Assembly: GCA_025716815.1 (NCBI GenBank)
Contig: JAIXMN010000002.1
Location: forward strand, 1,736,001-1,800,000
Reading direction: 5' to 3'
Origin: Dichotomocladium elegans
Taxonomy: Eukaryota; Mucoromycota; Mucoromycetes; Mucorales; Lichtheimiaceae
Length of the DNA stretch: 64,000 nucleotides
Shown here: positions 34,106-45,300 of the stretch, in pieces
Layout: the number at the start of each line of letters is the position of its first letter
Position numbering within the stretch: position 1 is the first letter of the stretch
Made by a program: the position numbers and the translations under genes
Notes under the pieces: model-generated
What the model was told of the DNA's origin: nothing
What the model saw: only the letters and a program-made list of their open reading frames with translations
Database searches by the model: none

Positions 34106-36304
34106 ATGCATCAAAGCCGGATTGATCTGCTCAAGATTACTCAGGTAGTCCTGGTTGTCGGACACGGTCTTCAAGTCGTATATCCGTTCACTGACCATAC
34201 CAATGGAATGCTTCGTCTCGTTTATTCCTTCCGTTGACAATAACAGGTGCAAGATGTCCAAGTGGAAAAGAGCCAAGAAAAACTCACGGGGACATTGCAC
34301 CTGACCGTCCATAACATGATATTTAACTACCCCGAAGGCGAGCTTTGGGTAACTACACGGAGGAGAAAGCCAGTGATGGTGGTGGTTTGGGGTCGGGGCA
34401 AAGAGGAGTAGGTTTTGCCGATAATTGAATGATTTTCTGATTCCACAGATACCTTATTCTATAATCCACACAGTCGAGCGCCGTCCTGTGTCCCTGCAGA
34501 GTGGTCGCCATCCTCTATATATCCGCTGCAGAGACTTCCTTGTAATCACACTTTCCATTCTCAAGGATACTGAAACACAAGATGTCTACGAAAGTATCCA
34601 AAAGCTGGCGTGTGTTAGTACGTAGCATCAATTACATGCACCCTATATGGTTCTGAGCGTGATAGGATATACACATCAACGGGAAAAAAGGTTCGATCGA
34701 TCAGCTCTATGCATACGCTTATCAGCCGCAACCGAAATTCACAGCGAACAACGGTTGGACAATTTATGATCCATTAAAAGAATACGAACGAATGGGAGTA
34801 GGCACCAAGAATGACAACTGGCGATTCACAACCATTAACCGAGATTACACGGTAAAAGAAGAGGGTGGGTGGTTGCTGAAGAGGGAACTCGAACCTGACT
34901 TGGAATAAGTATTCTCCTACTTACCCCCGGACTCTGGTTGTTCCGAGCAAAATCAGCGACAACGTCCTGAATTATGCAGCCAAGTATCGGAGCAAGGCAA
35001 GAATACCCGCCCTGTCATATCTACATTGGTACAACATGGTAATAGTACTGCCTAATTACTCGAATTGCGTACTGAAAGATCACTGATCCCGGATTTATAA
35101 ATAGGCTACGATCACGCGAAGTAGTCAACCCATGGTCGGATTTAAGCAAGCTCGGTCGATTCAGGATGAGAAGCTCATAGAAGCTATCTTTGCATCCAAT
35201 GTGCCAACGGGTCCAAGCGGTCAGATAATCTACGGGTCAACGGCTGCGAACCTGATTATAGATGCACGGCCGATGGCAAATGCCATGGGTAATGTCGCTC
35301 GCGGAGCGGGGACTGAGAACATGGAAAACTATCGGAACTGTAAAAAGACGTATGTTGCTATCGATAACATTCATGTGATGCGGGATAGTCTGGCAAAGAT
35401 GTGCGATGGTAAGCGGAAGAGGAAAATCATACGCCTGATTAAGAGAGACGCAGATAACAAACAAACACAAACGCGGGATTGTTTGAGTGTAGCAATGCAA
35501 GGGACAGAGACTGGTGGCCAAGTTAGTAGGAGCGGGCTGCAGCGATCCAATTGGGTGAAGCATATCGCAACGGTATTAGAGGGTGTCGAGTCGATTGTCA
35601 AAAATGTGCATGTATACAATTCGCATGTGCTAGTGCATTGCTCGGATGGTTGGGATCGCACAGCACAATTGGTGTCGATTAGTGAGCTATGCCTGGACCC
35701 GTATTACCGGACATTCGAAGGCTTTCAAATTCTAATCGAGAAGGAGTGGATCTCTTTCGGACACAAATTCGCAGATCGATGTGGTCATTTATCAAATGAC
35801 AAATACTTTGTGAATCTGGCATACACGGGCAATGCAGCAACGAATACGATCAAGGACATGCAGAACAAGTTCTACAAGTCTAACTATTACCAGCGAGAAA
35901 CTAGTCCAGTCTTTCATCAGTTTTTAGACTGCGTCTATCAATTACTTCAGCAGTCGCCGACCCGGTTCGAATTCAATGAGCAAATGCTGATAGAGCTGCA
36001 TTACCACGTGTATTCTTGTCAATTCGGTACATTTCTCTTTAACTGCGAGGCTGAGCGCACGCACCACCATCCGCAGAACAAGACATATAGCATTTGGGAC
36101 TACTTCAACTCCAACAGGGACAAGTTTACCAACGACTTATATGACCCGCAAAAGGACAAGATCCTTGTCGAGGATGGCGGTGTCCTGTTCCCAAACCACG
36201 GAAATATCAAGTATTGGTCCGGACTCTTTGGTCGAAAGGAGGAAGAGGTGAATGAACCCATTCTTTACGGTGTAGCATCACATCCTCTGGCAGACAGTCT
36301 TTGA
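34106..36304 (+). CDS. YMR1: Myotubularin-family phosphoinositide 3-phosphatase (Ymr1-like)
   Basis: This enzyme removes the 3-phosphate from PI3P and PI(3,5)P2 on endosomes and vacuoles. Exons are 34106-34144, 34247-34348, 34449-34617, 34691-34851, 34910-35038 and 35105-36304. The N-terminal PH-GRAM part includes TGTLHLTVHNMIFNYPEGEL W and IPYSIIHTVERRPVSLQSGR. The phosphatase domain shows NGWTIYDPLKEYERMG, NDNWRFTTINRDY, the substrate segment IPALSYLHWYN and the active site HCSDGWDRTAQL (C-X5-R, here CSDGWDR), all intact. The last exon very likely contains another intron at 35409-35492 (GTAAGC...GTGTAG, 84 nt) that happens to be open. Removing it gives KMCDAMQGTETGG and a protein of about 571 residues. 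Confidence 0.9.
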
Positions 36305-36545
36305 TTATAGTCAGTTCCTTGTGGAATAGCATATTTCCAAATCCAGGTCATGTTGACTCGAGCTACCCAAAGCCAGAAAAGGAGTTTTATTTTGCGTGCG
36401 TGTGTGCGTGTGTGCGCGTGTGCTATGTGTGTGTGCAAGTGATTAAGGCGCACAAGGTTTCGTTGCTGGCTTTCTTTTTTTTTGCTGCTTTGCTGCTGCA
36501 CTTTAAATTCACCTTTTCTTTTTTTTCCCTTTTTGCTGAATTCAC

Positions 36546-38769
36546 ATGTTTTTACGCAATGACAATCTTCCACCAAGCGCTCCCGAGTCCAATGGTACCA
36601 TCGAACTTCCGAGGCAGAATACTGAGTGTGAATTTAAGCTAACCCGAATGGCTTCACATTGTCAAGTTCCCGAATTAGACAATACGGAGCCTGCTGACGA
36701 AGGCTATGTGGAACCGAGACTCGAAATACCTGATTTCGCAAAGGATTGGAGCGATGAGCAGAGTGCAGGTATGACCTTTGTTAGAGAATAATAGAAATAA
36801 AGATGGTTGCGGTTGTGTTGCTTTTTTATTGATGTGTTTGATAGAGTTTGCGCTTTTTTGTTTGCAGAGGATACCACCCGGACTAGCACGTAGAGTCATC
36901 GATCAAATTACGCCATTGCTACATCGTGATTTTATTTCGGTAATAGCATATCTATTCTTAGGAGCGATCCAGGATTGTTGTTAATAGCCTATAATAGCAA
37001 TTGCCTAATGAACTAGCTCTCCGCATTTTGGGCTTTCTTGATGCCCTCTCACTTGCCCGAGTTGCGACCATCTCCCGTCATTGGAAGGAGGTGAGCTCCG
37101 ACCAGGTTCTATGGCGACGGCTTTTCCAGTCCGAAGGCTGGGGATACGATCAAGATGCTATGGATCGATATCTTGCACACAGCCCGGCGACACTCGCATC
37201 CAGATCCACGCCTCTGGTGTCGTCTCTCGTAAAGAGACGGATAACTGCTACCAGTCGCTCTTCAGACGAATCATTGTCGACATCCACATCCTCTTCATCA
37301 AATGACCCCCTTCGACCGACGCTTGCCCCCATCCCACTTTCCCGTACGGCCCCCAGACCTTCGCCTCCTTCCAACTCCAGCCGACCGCCCTTCAGACGAA
37401 CCCGTGATCTGTTACTTCGTCTTCAATCTCGGCATACGTTAAACCAGGAAAACAACATCGTACCTGATACCAATATACCACGACCGAGCAGTAATGTTGC
37501 GCCTACTGCTGCTGCTTCACCTACCTCTCCCTCCCGATCTCAACCTCTTCTGTCGCTGCGCACCGGCCCCACCCAAGCAGCGATCCGCGGGAGCATCTCT
37601 GCGAATCCTCGCCCGCAAAACCTGACGCTTTCTTCGGCAACGTCCAACGCCATAGCTGATCATTACCTTCGAAACCGACCCAGCCCCCGCCGACATGCCA
37701 AGCACGACGAGGCTGCATTTTTCCATTACGACGATAAAACCGATACGCGTTTCATCAATTGGCATCGACTCTATCGGAACCGGTTCTTGATCGACAGGCG
37801 CTGGCGGGAAGGCAAATGTAAAATGCGAGTATTCCCGCCCGAAGAAGCGCAGTGCGACATGCATCTCGAAGCGATATACTGTATTCAATTTGACGATGAC
37901 AAGATTGTCAGTGGCAGTAGAGACAGAACTATCAAGATCTGGGATATGCAGACGGGCGAGTGTCGAAAGACTTTGATGGCCCACTCTGCGAGCGTGCTTT
38001 GCTTGCAGTACGATGATCGGTATATATTCAGCGGCAGCAGCGACGCTACCATCATACAATGGGACATCCGAACGGGCTCTGTCATCCGGGTCCTCTATGG
38101 ACACACCGAGAGTGTTCTCAATCTCAAGTTTTCTGGAAACCGGCTCGTCAGCTGCTCCAAGGACCGCACTGTCCGGATTTGGGACCTCGAGACCGGAAAG
38201 ACCTTACGGACTTTGCGCGGACACCGCGCTGCGGTCAACGCAGTTCAGTTTGACGGCAATCGAATTGTGTCCGCGTCTGGCGATCGGACCATTAAACTGT
38301 GGGATATGGAGACAGGCCAGTGCATCCGCACCTTTGACTCTCATAGTCGCGGGATTGCGTGCGTTGAATTTGATAATGAGCGGATTGTCAGCGGGTCGAG
38401 TGACCAGACAATCAAAATATGGGATGCTGCTACCGGTCGGTGTCTCCATACCCTGGCAGGCCACACGGACCTTGTTCGGACACTTCAGATGAATCCAATC
38501 TCGGACAGGATTATCAGCGGCAGTTACGATGGCAGTCTTCGGATCTGGAGCTTAAGTCAGGGCAAGCACCTGCGGAGTCTCAGTCAAGCCATAGATGGAA
38601 GGTAAACATTCATGTGAGCTTACAAAAAGAGGGAGCAGTTGCTGATCTGATGTAAACTAGGGTGCTGAATTTGCAATACGACTATGCTAGGATCGTCTGC
38701 TGCTCCAACCTTGCCAAGATTGTGAAATACGACTTTTCGCACGGTATCGATACCCAGTTCCTCAAATGA
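36546..38769 (+). CDS. F-box and WD40-repeat protein, SCF ubiquitin ligase receptor (Cdc4/Met30/Fbw7 class)
   Basis: Exons are about 36546-36779, 36868-36939, 36998-38601 and 38661-38769, about 672 residues. An acidic N-terminus (EYVEP..., EIPDFAKDWSDEQS) precedes IPPGLARRVIDQITPLLHRD FIS and the F-box QLPNELALRILGFLDALSLA RVATISRHWKEV, which binds Skp1. A low-complexity Ser/Pro linker (about 38 aa of the SSSSND/APIPLSRTAPRP type and more) follows, then seven WD40 blades with clear DRTIKIWD, DRTVRIWD, DRTIKLWD and DQTIKIWD ends forming the substrate-binding propeller. A small last exon (VLNLQYDYARIVCCSNLAKI) closes it. The exon 1-2 junction is uncertain: the strong GTATGA donor is out of frame with exon 2, and I used the weaker GTTAGA at 36780. 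Substrate unknown. Confidence 0.85.
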
Positions 38770-38849
38770 CTAGGATTTAGAAGCAAAGCGAGTAAAAACT
38801 ATTTTATTATTATTATTATTATTGCAAGATTATACGCTAGTTTTCAAAA

Positions 38850-40016
38850 ATCAAAGTTGCACCCTGTCAGTTCTGAAAGGAGCAATTTATTTTTTTTACC
38901 AATATGGTCAAGGTCATTTCGTTGATGAGAGAATGTACTCACTTCGATCCGTTTGTTCTCACACTGAATATCTGCGTAGCATATCGTGCAAAGATAATCC
39001 TGAGCTTACTGCCAAGCGAAAGGATACATACATTCGGATCAAAGAAGCTGGGATCAAGCACAGTTACACAACATACACTGACCAAGGCAAGGTAAGATTT
39101 TTCAAATGGATGTTTGAGAAAGTCTCGAGTGCGTCAGCTGCTAGGAATCCATGTTTGTTCCGCCCAGCGATGGGCATCACAGTACGAAAAGGGGCCTGAC
39201 AGCATTTTTAAGGAACGTAGAAGCAGAGGTCGTTCGCACATTCTCAATGAAGAGCATAAGAGTGTTATTTTTGGATGCGTTGATGAAAATCCATCCATTG
39301 TTCTAGAGCAACTGATGGAAGAAACTGCTTCAAAGATTTGAGGGTCTCAAAGTATCTAAAACGACGCTCCATCGATTGATGAAAAACGAATACAACTTGT
39401 CATTGGAAATGGCTCGGTTTCAGCCTGTAGACAGGAAAATAGCGCTGCGAATATCCAAGGGCGCCTTCTTGTTGAGGCCGAATTCCGTTTTAATATGAAA
39501 CGCAGCATGGCGTGGTCCAAGAAAGGGACACCCGCCAATGATCACAGTACCAAAGACAAGAGCGAAAACAACCTCAATCTCGGGAACAATCTTAGCATCA
39601 GGGATAATTAAATGTAGCTTGAGACTCCCACAGCCACAAATCAAGAAAACAAAGTGGACAGATGAATCTGAAGTTGCGAGCAGAGGAACTGTAACTGGAT
39701 ATCATCTCAGATTATTTGAGGCTACGATGGGACGAGACGGATAAGTAGTGCCATTGTTTGGTAATGGACAATTAGCCTATCCATAAGGCTGAGGACGTTG
39801 CTAAACACATCGAGTGTCGAGGATATCGATGTGCTTATCTTCCACCATACTCGCCTGAACTCAATCCGATTGAGCAGTTTTGGTCAGCTGTCAAAAGCAA
39901 AGTAAAAGGCAATAGGTTCTTGGAAAGCGAGATGTTGATGGCACGAATCAGCGAAGCATCCAATAGCTTAAAGCTGAGCGATTTCGAAGGTTTCGTTTCT
40001 CATTCTCATATGTAAT
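38850..40016 (+). mobile_element. IS630/Tc1-mariner-like transposase remnant (copy A)
   Basis: The frame is broken several times but the transposase can be followed. N-terminus: YSLRSVCSHTEYLRSISCKD and KHSYTTYTDQGKVRFFKWMF EK. Helix-turn-helix and GRPR-like hinge: QLLGIHVCSAQRWASQYEKG, RSRGRSHILNEEHK. Then LKVSKTTLHRLMKNEYNLSL, the DDE domain (NMKRSMAWSKKGTPA, VPKTRAKTTSIS), a decayed second Asp region (CLVMDN*PIHKAEDVAKHI) and an intact third (AYLPPYSPELNPIEQFW). About 17 residues before NMKRSMAW, including the first catalytic Asp (normally FLDES), are deleted or altered to LLVEAEFRF. It is dead. It is followed 200 bp downstream by terminal repeat copy 2. Confidence 0.8.
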
Positions 40017-40216
40017 TAGTCAGCTGCCGCTGTATCTACCTGCAGCATCGTTTATCACAAAGAAATTTCTTGTGCTCCTCCTTGATTTCCTAAAAACAAT
40101 GGACAGCCGAGAAATCTCCTTTCTCCATCAACTTCATCCCGACTCTCTCTTCCATGGTCTTATCCGGTATGATCGCTCTAATCCCAAAGTATTTTATTGC
40201 AACTAACATCCACTGT

Positions 40217-40385
40217 GGGTCCTTCGGGGCCCTTGAGTGTAAGTTAAAGCGTATGGAGGAGTAGTGTTTTCTGTTGACTAACAGGTTTTAATCCATGGAT
40301 GCGAAATCTTTTTGCCTACTGATACAACAACTTATGTAATTCTATGCGATTTTGTTTACGACATTTATTTTTTGAAAATAAAGTA
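40217..40385 (+). repeat. Solo Fanzor-type terminal repeat (copy 2) with UUCG hairpin
   Basis: Begins with the hairpin GGGTCC-TTCG-GGGCCC (40217-40232), then TGTAAGTTAA, TTTTCTGTTGACTAACAGG, ATGGATGCGAAATCTTTTTG and ends TTTTTGAAAATAAAGTA. It is nearly identical over long stretches to copy 1 but has no Fanzor frame upstream. Confidence 0.68.
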
Positions 40386-42122
40386 CGCTCTTTTTACAAC
40401 GGCGTGTATAACAATGCACCTATTCACGAGGCTGCTGGGATAGCTCAGGCCTACTGCGTAGCGTTGGTCCGCTCTCAACCAATGAAGTAAGCAAACGCTT
40501 AGAGCTGAATAGGCGCATCTATCCAAAGATCGGTCACTCCGTGTGGACCATCCATAGGCTGATCGGGCTGGCTTCCTCTATATCAACCCCATTCTCACTC
40601 ATCGCCTTATCGGCTTTCCTTTGTTGCATTTACTCGGACAATACCCAGACGCCCAGGAAGAGACGAGATAATATACATCTATTTTATTGAGACCAAAGAA
40701 AAGCCAAACTCTTTGTTCACCAGAGAGCTTATGCACAAAAAAGCCGCTGGATCCGTCCCCTCCAGGACGTAGACCTGGTTTGGCAGCGAAGGGGAAAAAC
40801 GGGTCGATAAACAGGGTCGCAGTCAGTTGCCACGTCCTTCCAGGCTCGAGATGCGCCTTCCAGCTTAATCGAGACAATTAAGCGGTCGAGGACCGACGTG
40901 CCAGCAGCCAGAACGGCAAACAGCCCATCCTAAGCCTAGGGCCAGGCCCTGAGATCTAGGACTCCAGACCACCGGCGGTCAGCTACCCTCACGGCAAGTA
41001 AAAAAAAACAAAAACATAACGAGTCGTTCCCTTCAGGATCAAAGCTCACCCAACCGCAAGTGCTATCTGGAAGATTGATTTGGGAGAATGAATTAAACTG
41101 ATCTTCAGTCGGATCCCTGGACCTTATGCAGTTGGCCATCTAGGGTAAGCCATCGACCACCATGCACGCAATTGGCCATTGAGGATAAAATCCAGCGACC
41201 AATGCCATCTGCAAGCAACATCTCTTCACAGGAGAGTCTTTTCATTTGTCTGCTGTTCTCGCCCCCTTCGAGCAGAAAATGCGACGACTCTGAACGAAAA
41301 GAACTCGAGACGCTCTTCGCCTACAATGGTCGTAGTACTAGCTAGGAGACATGAGCACCACGCGGGATTTCGCTCTGGGGCTTTTTTTTTCTTTTATCCG
41401 GCAACTGGTTTAGGGTTAGGCAACGCCTGATTGTCAGAGAGTTCTTGCAGCGCTTTAAGCATAAGGGCAGCGGGATCCGTCATTCTCCTCTGATCAGAAA
41501 GGTGTGGAATAAAAAAGAAAAAAAAAGAGGCAAGTTTCGTGTCAATACTGTAAAAGATATTTGGGAAATTTGTGGCTGAGCGTTCATAAACGTAAAGGCC
41601 CGTTTTCCCTCGGGGTCTGCCAGGCCCCATGTCCAAATAATATTGATACGCTGCCCGCGTTTGGTCTTCAAGAGGGGCATGGCAAATAGCATGTAGGTGC
41701 AGAACAGCAACGCTCTCCATCCTTATTAGCAAGTTATCGAAACGGGGGGAGGGTCGATATGACTGGGACGAGTCTTCTGAAAACGACGTCTTCGGGGACT
41801 CTCATATTGCAGAACCAGTGTTGTTATCCAGGCATCGTATCAGCGACGCCCACACGGTCCCTGTTATACACCTTTTCCCGGATACACCTCTTGTATTCAT
41901 CCCTCGCCACTAAAAACTCCGGACATGCTACTACTGCCGACGTCAAAGCGCCAGTCATAATGCAATAGGCCCAGATGATCCATTCGCTGTAGGTCAGTGA
42001 GCTGAACAGCGGGTTCTAATCTGATCAATGCAGCTTATTTTGAGACAATGTATCTGATTAAATTGTGGTAGAGGCCCAGGCGGACGTGAGTTTGTCATGT
42101 TATGTTTTATTGAAATAAAGCC
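40386..42122. other. Region of fragmentary frames, possible decayed gene(s)
   Basis: About 1.7 kb without a gene I can name. Minus-strand pieces look partly protein-like: a 92-codon frame at 40599-40877 (KAHLEPGRTWQLTATLFIDP), and pieces at about 41394-42010 including SLTYSEWIIWAYCIMTGALT, ACPEFLVARDEYKRCIREKV and FAMPLLKTKRGQRINIIWTW, ending DNQALPNPKPVAG. They could be exons of one small membrane protein with a frame break near 41825, or a pseudogene. I see no start and splice set that joins all pieces, so no CDS is called. Confidence 0.35.
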
Positions 42123-42284
42123 CTAGTTTGCCGGCGGTGGAATTGAAAATGGTATGGGATATGAGTTGGCAGGAGTGGACGATGTAGTCTCATTAATAGT
42201 TAGTGGGATGGGTGCATCGTCTTCCTTGCCTGCAGTAGCAGCAGGTCCAGGAGAGCCGGAGCCGGCGGCGGCGGCGGCGGCGGC

Positions 42285-42322
<38 letters not shown>

Positions 42323-45300
42323 TCTGGCTGTTCACAATGTGGAACATGGGGCAATTTTTATTCGTTCTCATATGGCCACGCTCTCCACAGTTGCCGCATC
42401 GTCGCGTTGCGCCTTCACGCTTGCCGCGGATCAGACCAAGCACAGGCAGTTCGGCCAATGCAGCTTGCTTGGCGAGCTGGCGCTGCCGACGACGCTCAGC
42501 ATTGCGCTTGAGTTTCGCCAGTTGGTCCTGGATACGCTTCTTCATTCGTGCATTTTTTTCAGCGTCATCCGTCGGCTCAAGTGCTTCCGCACTATAGCAT
42601 GATTAGACCTTTCTGTTTCTTATGACATTCAAATATAGCACATACCTCGTTGCTTCTTCTTCAATCATCTGTCGCTGGCGCAAATAGGATTTGATGACGA
42701 CGGGGTCCCGTACGATTTCTTGCTGCCATGTTTTTTCGCCATTCTTCTGTCGAATAAGTCGGCGAATCATGAGATATTTGTTAGGATTATTAAGATGATA
42801 ACTTGTCCGTGAACTCAGACTCCCTGTGACAGAAACATCGTCATCGTCAATCGCTTCAGATTGGGCACGCTCAAAGCGACGTCCGTATGGCGCAGGTGAC
42901 GCAGCCTACTTGTTTTATTAGTGCATTGTATACTCGACAAAGTGCTTATATGCTGCTTGCCATTGGACTGTCCGCGTGCGAATTATCTCCACCTCCCCTC
43001 TCATTCTCGTGGTCTGAGAGTTCAGGTTCAACATTTGAGGATAGCGACTCAAGTTGCGCTTTCCAAATCCGAGCGATCTATTAGATGTCAAAAGGATAAA
43101 CGGTCCGATATCTCTCGGTAGACATTCAGCAGTCTTCATGCCCACTTGCCTCTTCTTTGTATATCTGCTGTTGTTCTGCAACGTTATAACGATGGGCGCT
43201 TTTTGGCCTGGCCTCAATTTGAGCTAGAGGAACGATTACTAAAAGAAAACCAAGAGCATTTGAATAATCGCTTGCAAATAACTTGCCTAGTTTCTCTTCG
43301 GCAGATTCACCAGCTCGTAAAAAGATATCCTTCATCGAGACACGAATGAAGCTAAAACCTTCCCCGCGACCCGTAGGGTCACCAGCACCATAAAGTTTCA
43401 ACATAGCCTTGCCTTGGCTAGCATTGATGAAATTACGTGTTGCAAACCAGGGTGCAAGCTGCTGTTCCACTTCCAGCTTCGAATCGCCCTCACCAATCTC
43501 GTCATCATCACCAACATCACCATAACCAAGATCTTGAAGGTGTCGCTCCCCAACAACCATACTCTCGTACAGACAGACCATTTCCGGCGTCACCATCTTG
43601 CGAAGTTCCTCCTCGGATGGAGGCTCGCCATTTCCCCTCGCCTTCCAATAACCTCCTCCCCCATCCTTGCTTCGACGGTGGAACTCGAGGAACTCCTTCA
43701 GACGTTGGCGGATTTGGATATCAGAGTATTCCGGAAACTTTTGCGCGAGTTTGCTCATTTTCAGCCGAAGAAGAGGGCTTTTCTTGATCAAGCGGTACGC
43801 AACAACTTGAAGGCGGTTTTTGATGGTCGTTGTAACTCTGCGTGAATGCGGGCCAGGAACTTCCTGGACTGGGTATGTCTGTCCAACTAGGAAGATTGCA
43901 GGAATTTCGCGGATATAGTATTTTGCATGCCCCTTGTACGTGCTTCGAATAAAAAGGAAATCAGTGCTTTTAGGCTCGTGCCGGAACAGGGGTGCGCGGA
44001 TCAGGTTATTGTACAACACGGGTATAGTTTGTCCGGGCTCGACATTGCCAAAGTTCATGAACGGAGATGTATCGCCAATATCCAAAACGAATGGCTCTCC
44101 AATATCGCTCTGCAAATACGGTTAACAGATGCTCATCAGCATAGGCAGCGTAACAACGACTTACGGAAGGCACATGCTCATCTTTTGGATCAGTCTTGCG
44201 GTAGTAGTTGATGATAAGAGTACCCATACCAATATTTGAGATTATTGGAGGATGCTCTTCCTATGGCTATGATTATTAAAGCAAGTTGGAACGAATACGA
44301 TCACTTCATACCGATAGTTCAAGCAGAACAAATGGTGCGGTGTCTTTTAATGACAGGTCTTTTGTGGTACGCATAGCATCCACATAACCCTTCTTCTTGT
44401 CCTTCTTTTTCTTTTTGCTGATCTTAACTCTTGACAGTGTGATATCTGTATTCACTGGTACTTGAAACAACGGACGATGGAAAGACCTCAATTCTTGTTT
44501 AGAAAGTTTTGTTTTGTACTATGAGTCAGCTCATTAGAACCACATAAGGGACAATTCGAACCCTACGGCTAATACCAGGGCAGGGTGAAGCTTCAGAGCT
44601 GGTAAAGCGTGCTGAACAACAAGTTGACCAAAGGTTTGTCGGACTCTAACCAATCGGCCAGTGTAGTGCGATTCATAGAATTTGTCATTTGATAGGTTAA
44701 ATCGGTTGGGTGGCAGCTTGTTATGAGGCTCGTCAACACTGTAGATGATAGGAATCTAAATCCATCAGGTTAACAGCAGGCCTTTCCATACATAAGATGG
44801 TATTTTGTCAAACTAACCTTAGGAAGTGGCCTTGGTAGCGGTTTTCGTCCCTTCTTGACCTGCTTCGCCTCAACAAGATGTTCCTTAACTGCCTCGACTT
44901 CCTCCGAATCAAACAGCATATTGGGGTCATTCAAATCAAGGTTGATCTTGAAAGATGATGGATTTGGTCTCTCTCGGTCCCATATGACAGCGTCAAGCCA
45001 GTCTCCATCGTCAAGCTGACGGTTCATGTGTCTTGCAACAACAGACTGTACATATCGCGATGTAAGTAATCAGTGCAAATCTGTAGCAGTATCGAGCTTA
45101 CCGATGAACGTTCCCCGACTGGCTCCCTGTTATTGCAGGCGCATATATGATGTCTTCATTATTTTGCCATGCCAATTGTTCTTTACCAATCCCCCAGCAG
45201 GCATTTACCATGTTTCCTGGTCCTTATCGCTGTCTCCCCAATTAATATTATCTTCCCATCGGACTAGCACGATTGAATGGTATAGTCTCTCGTCAATGAA

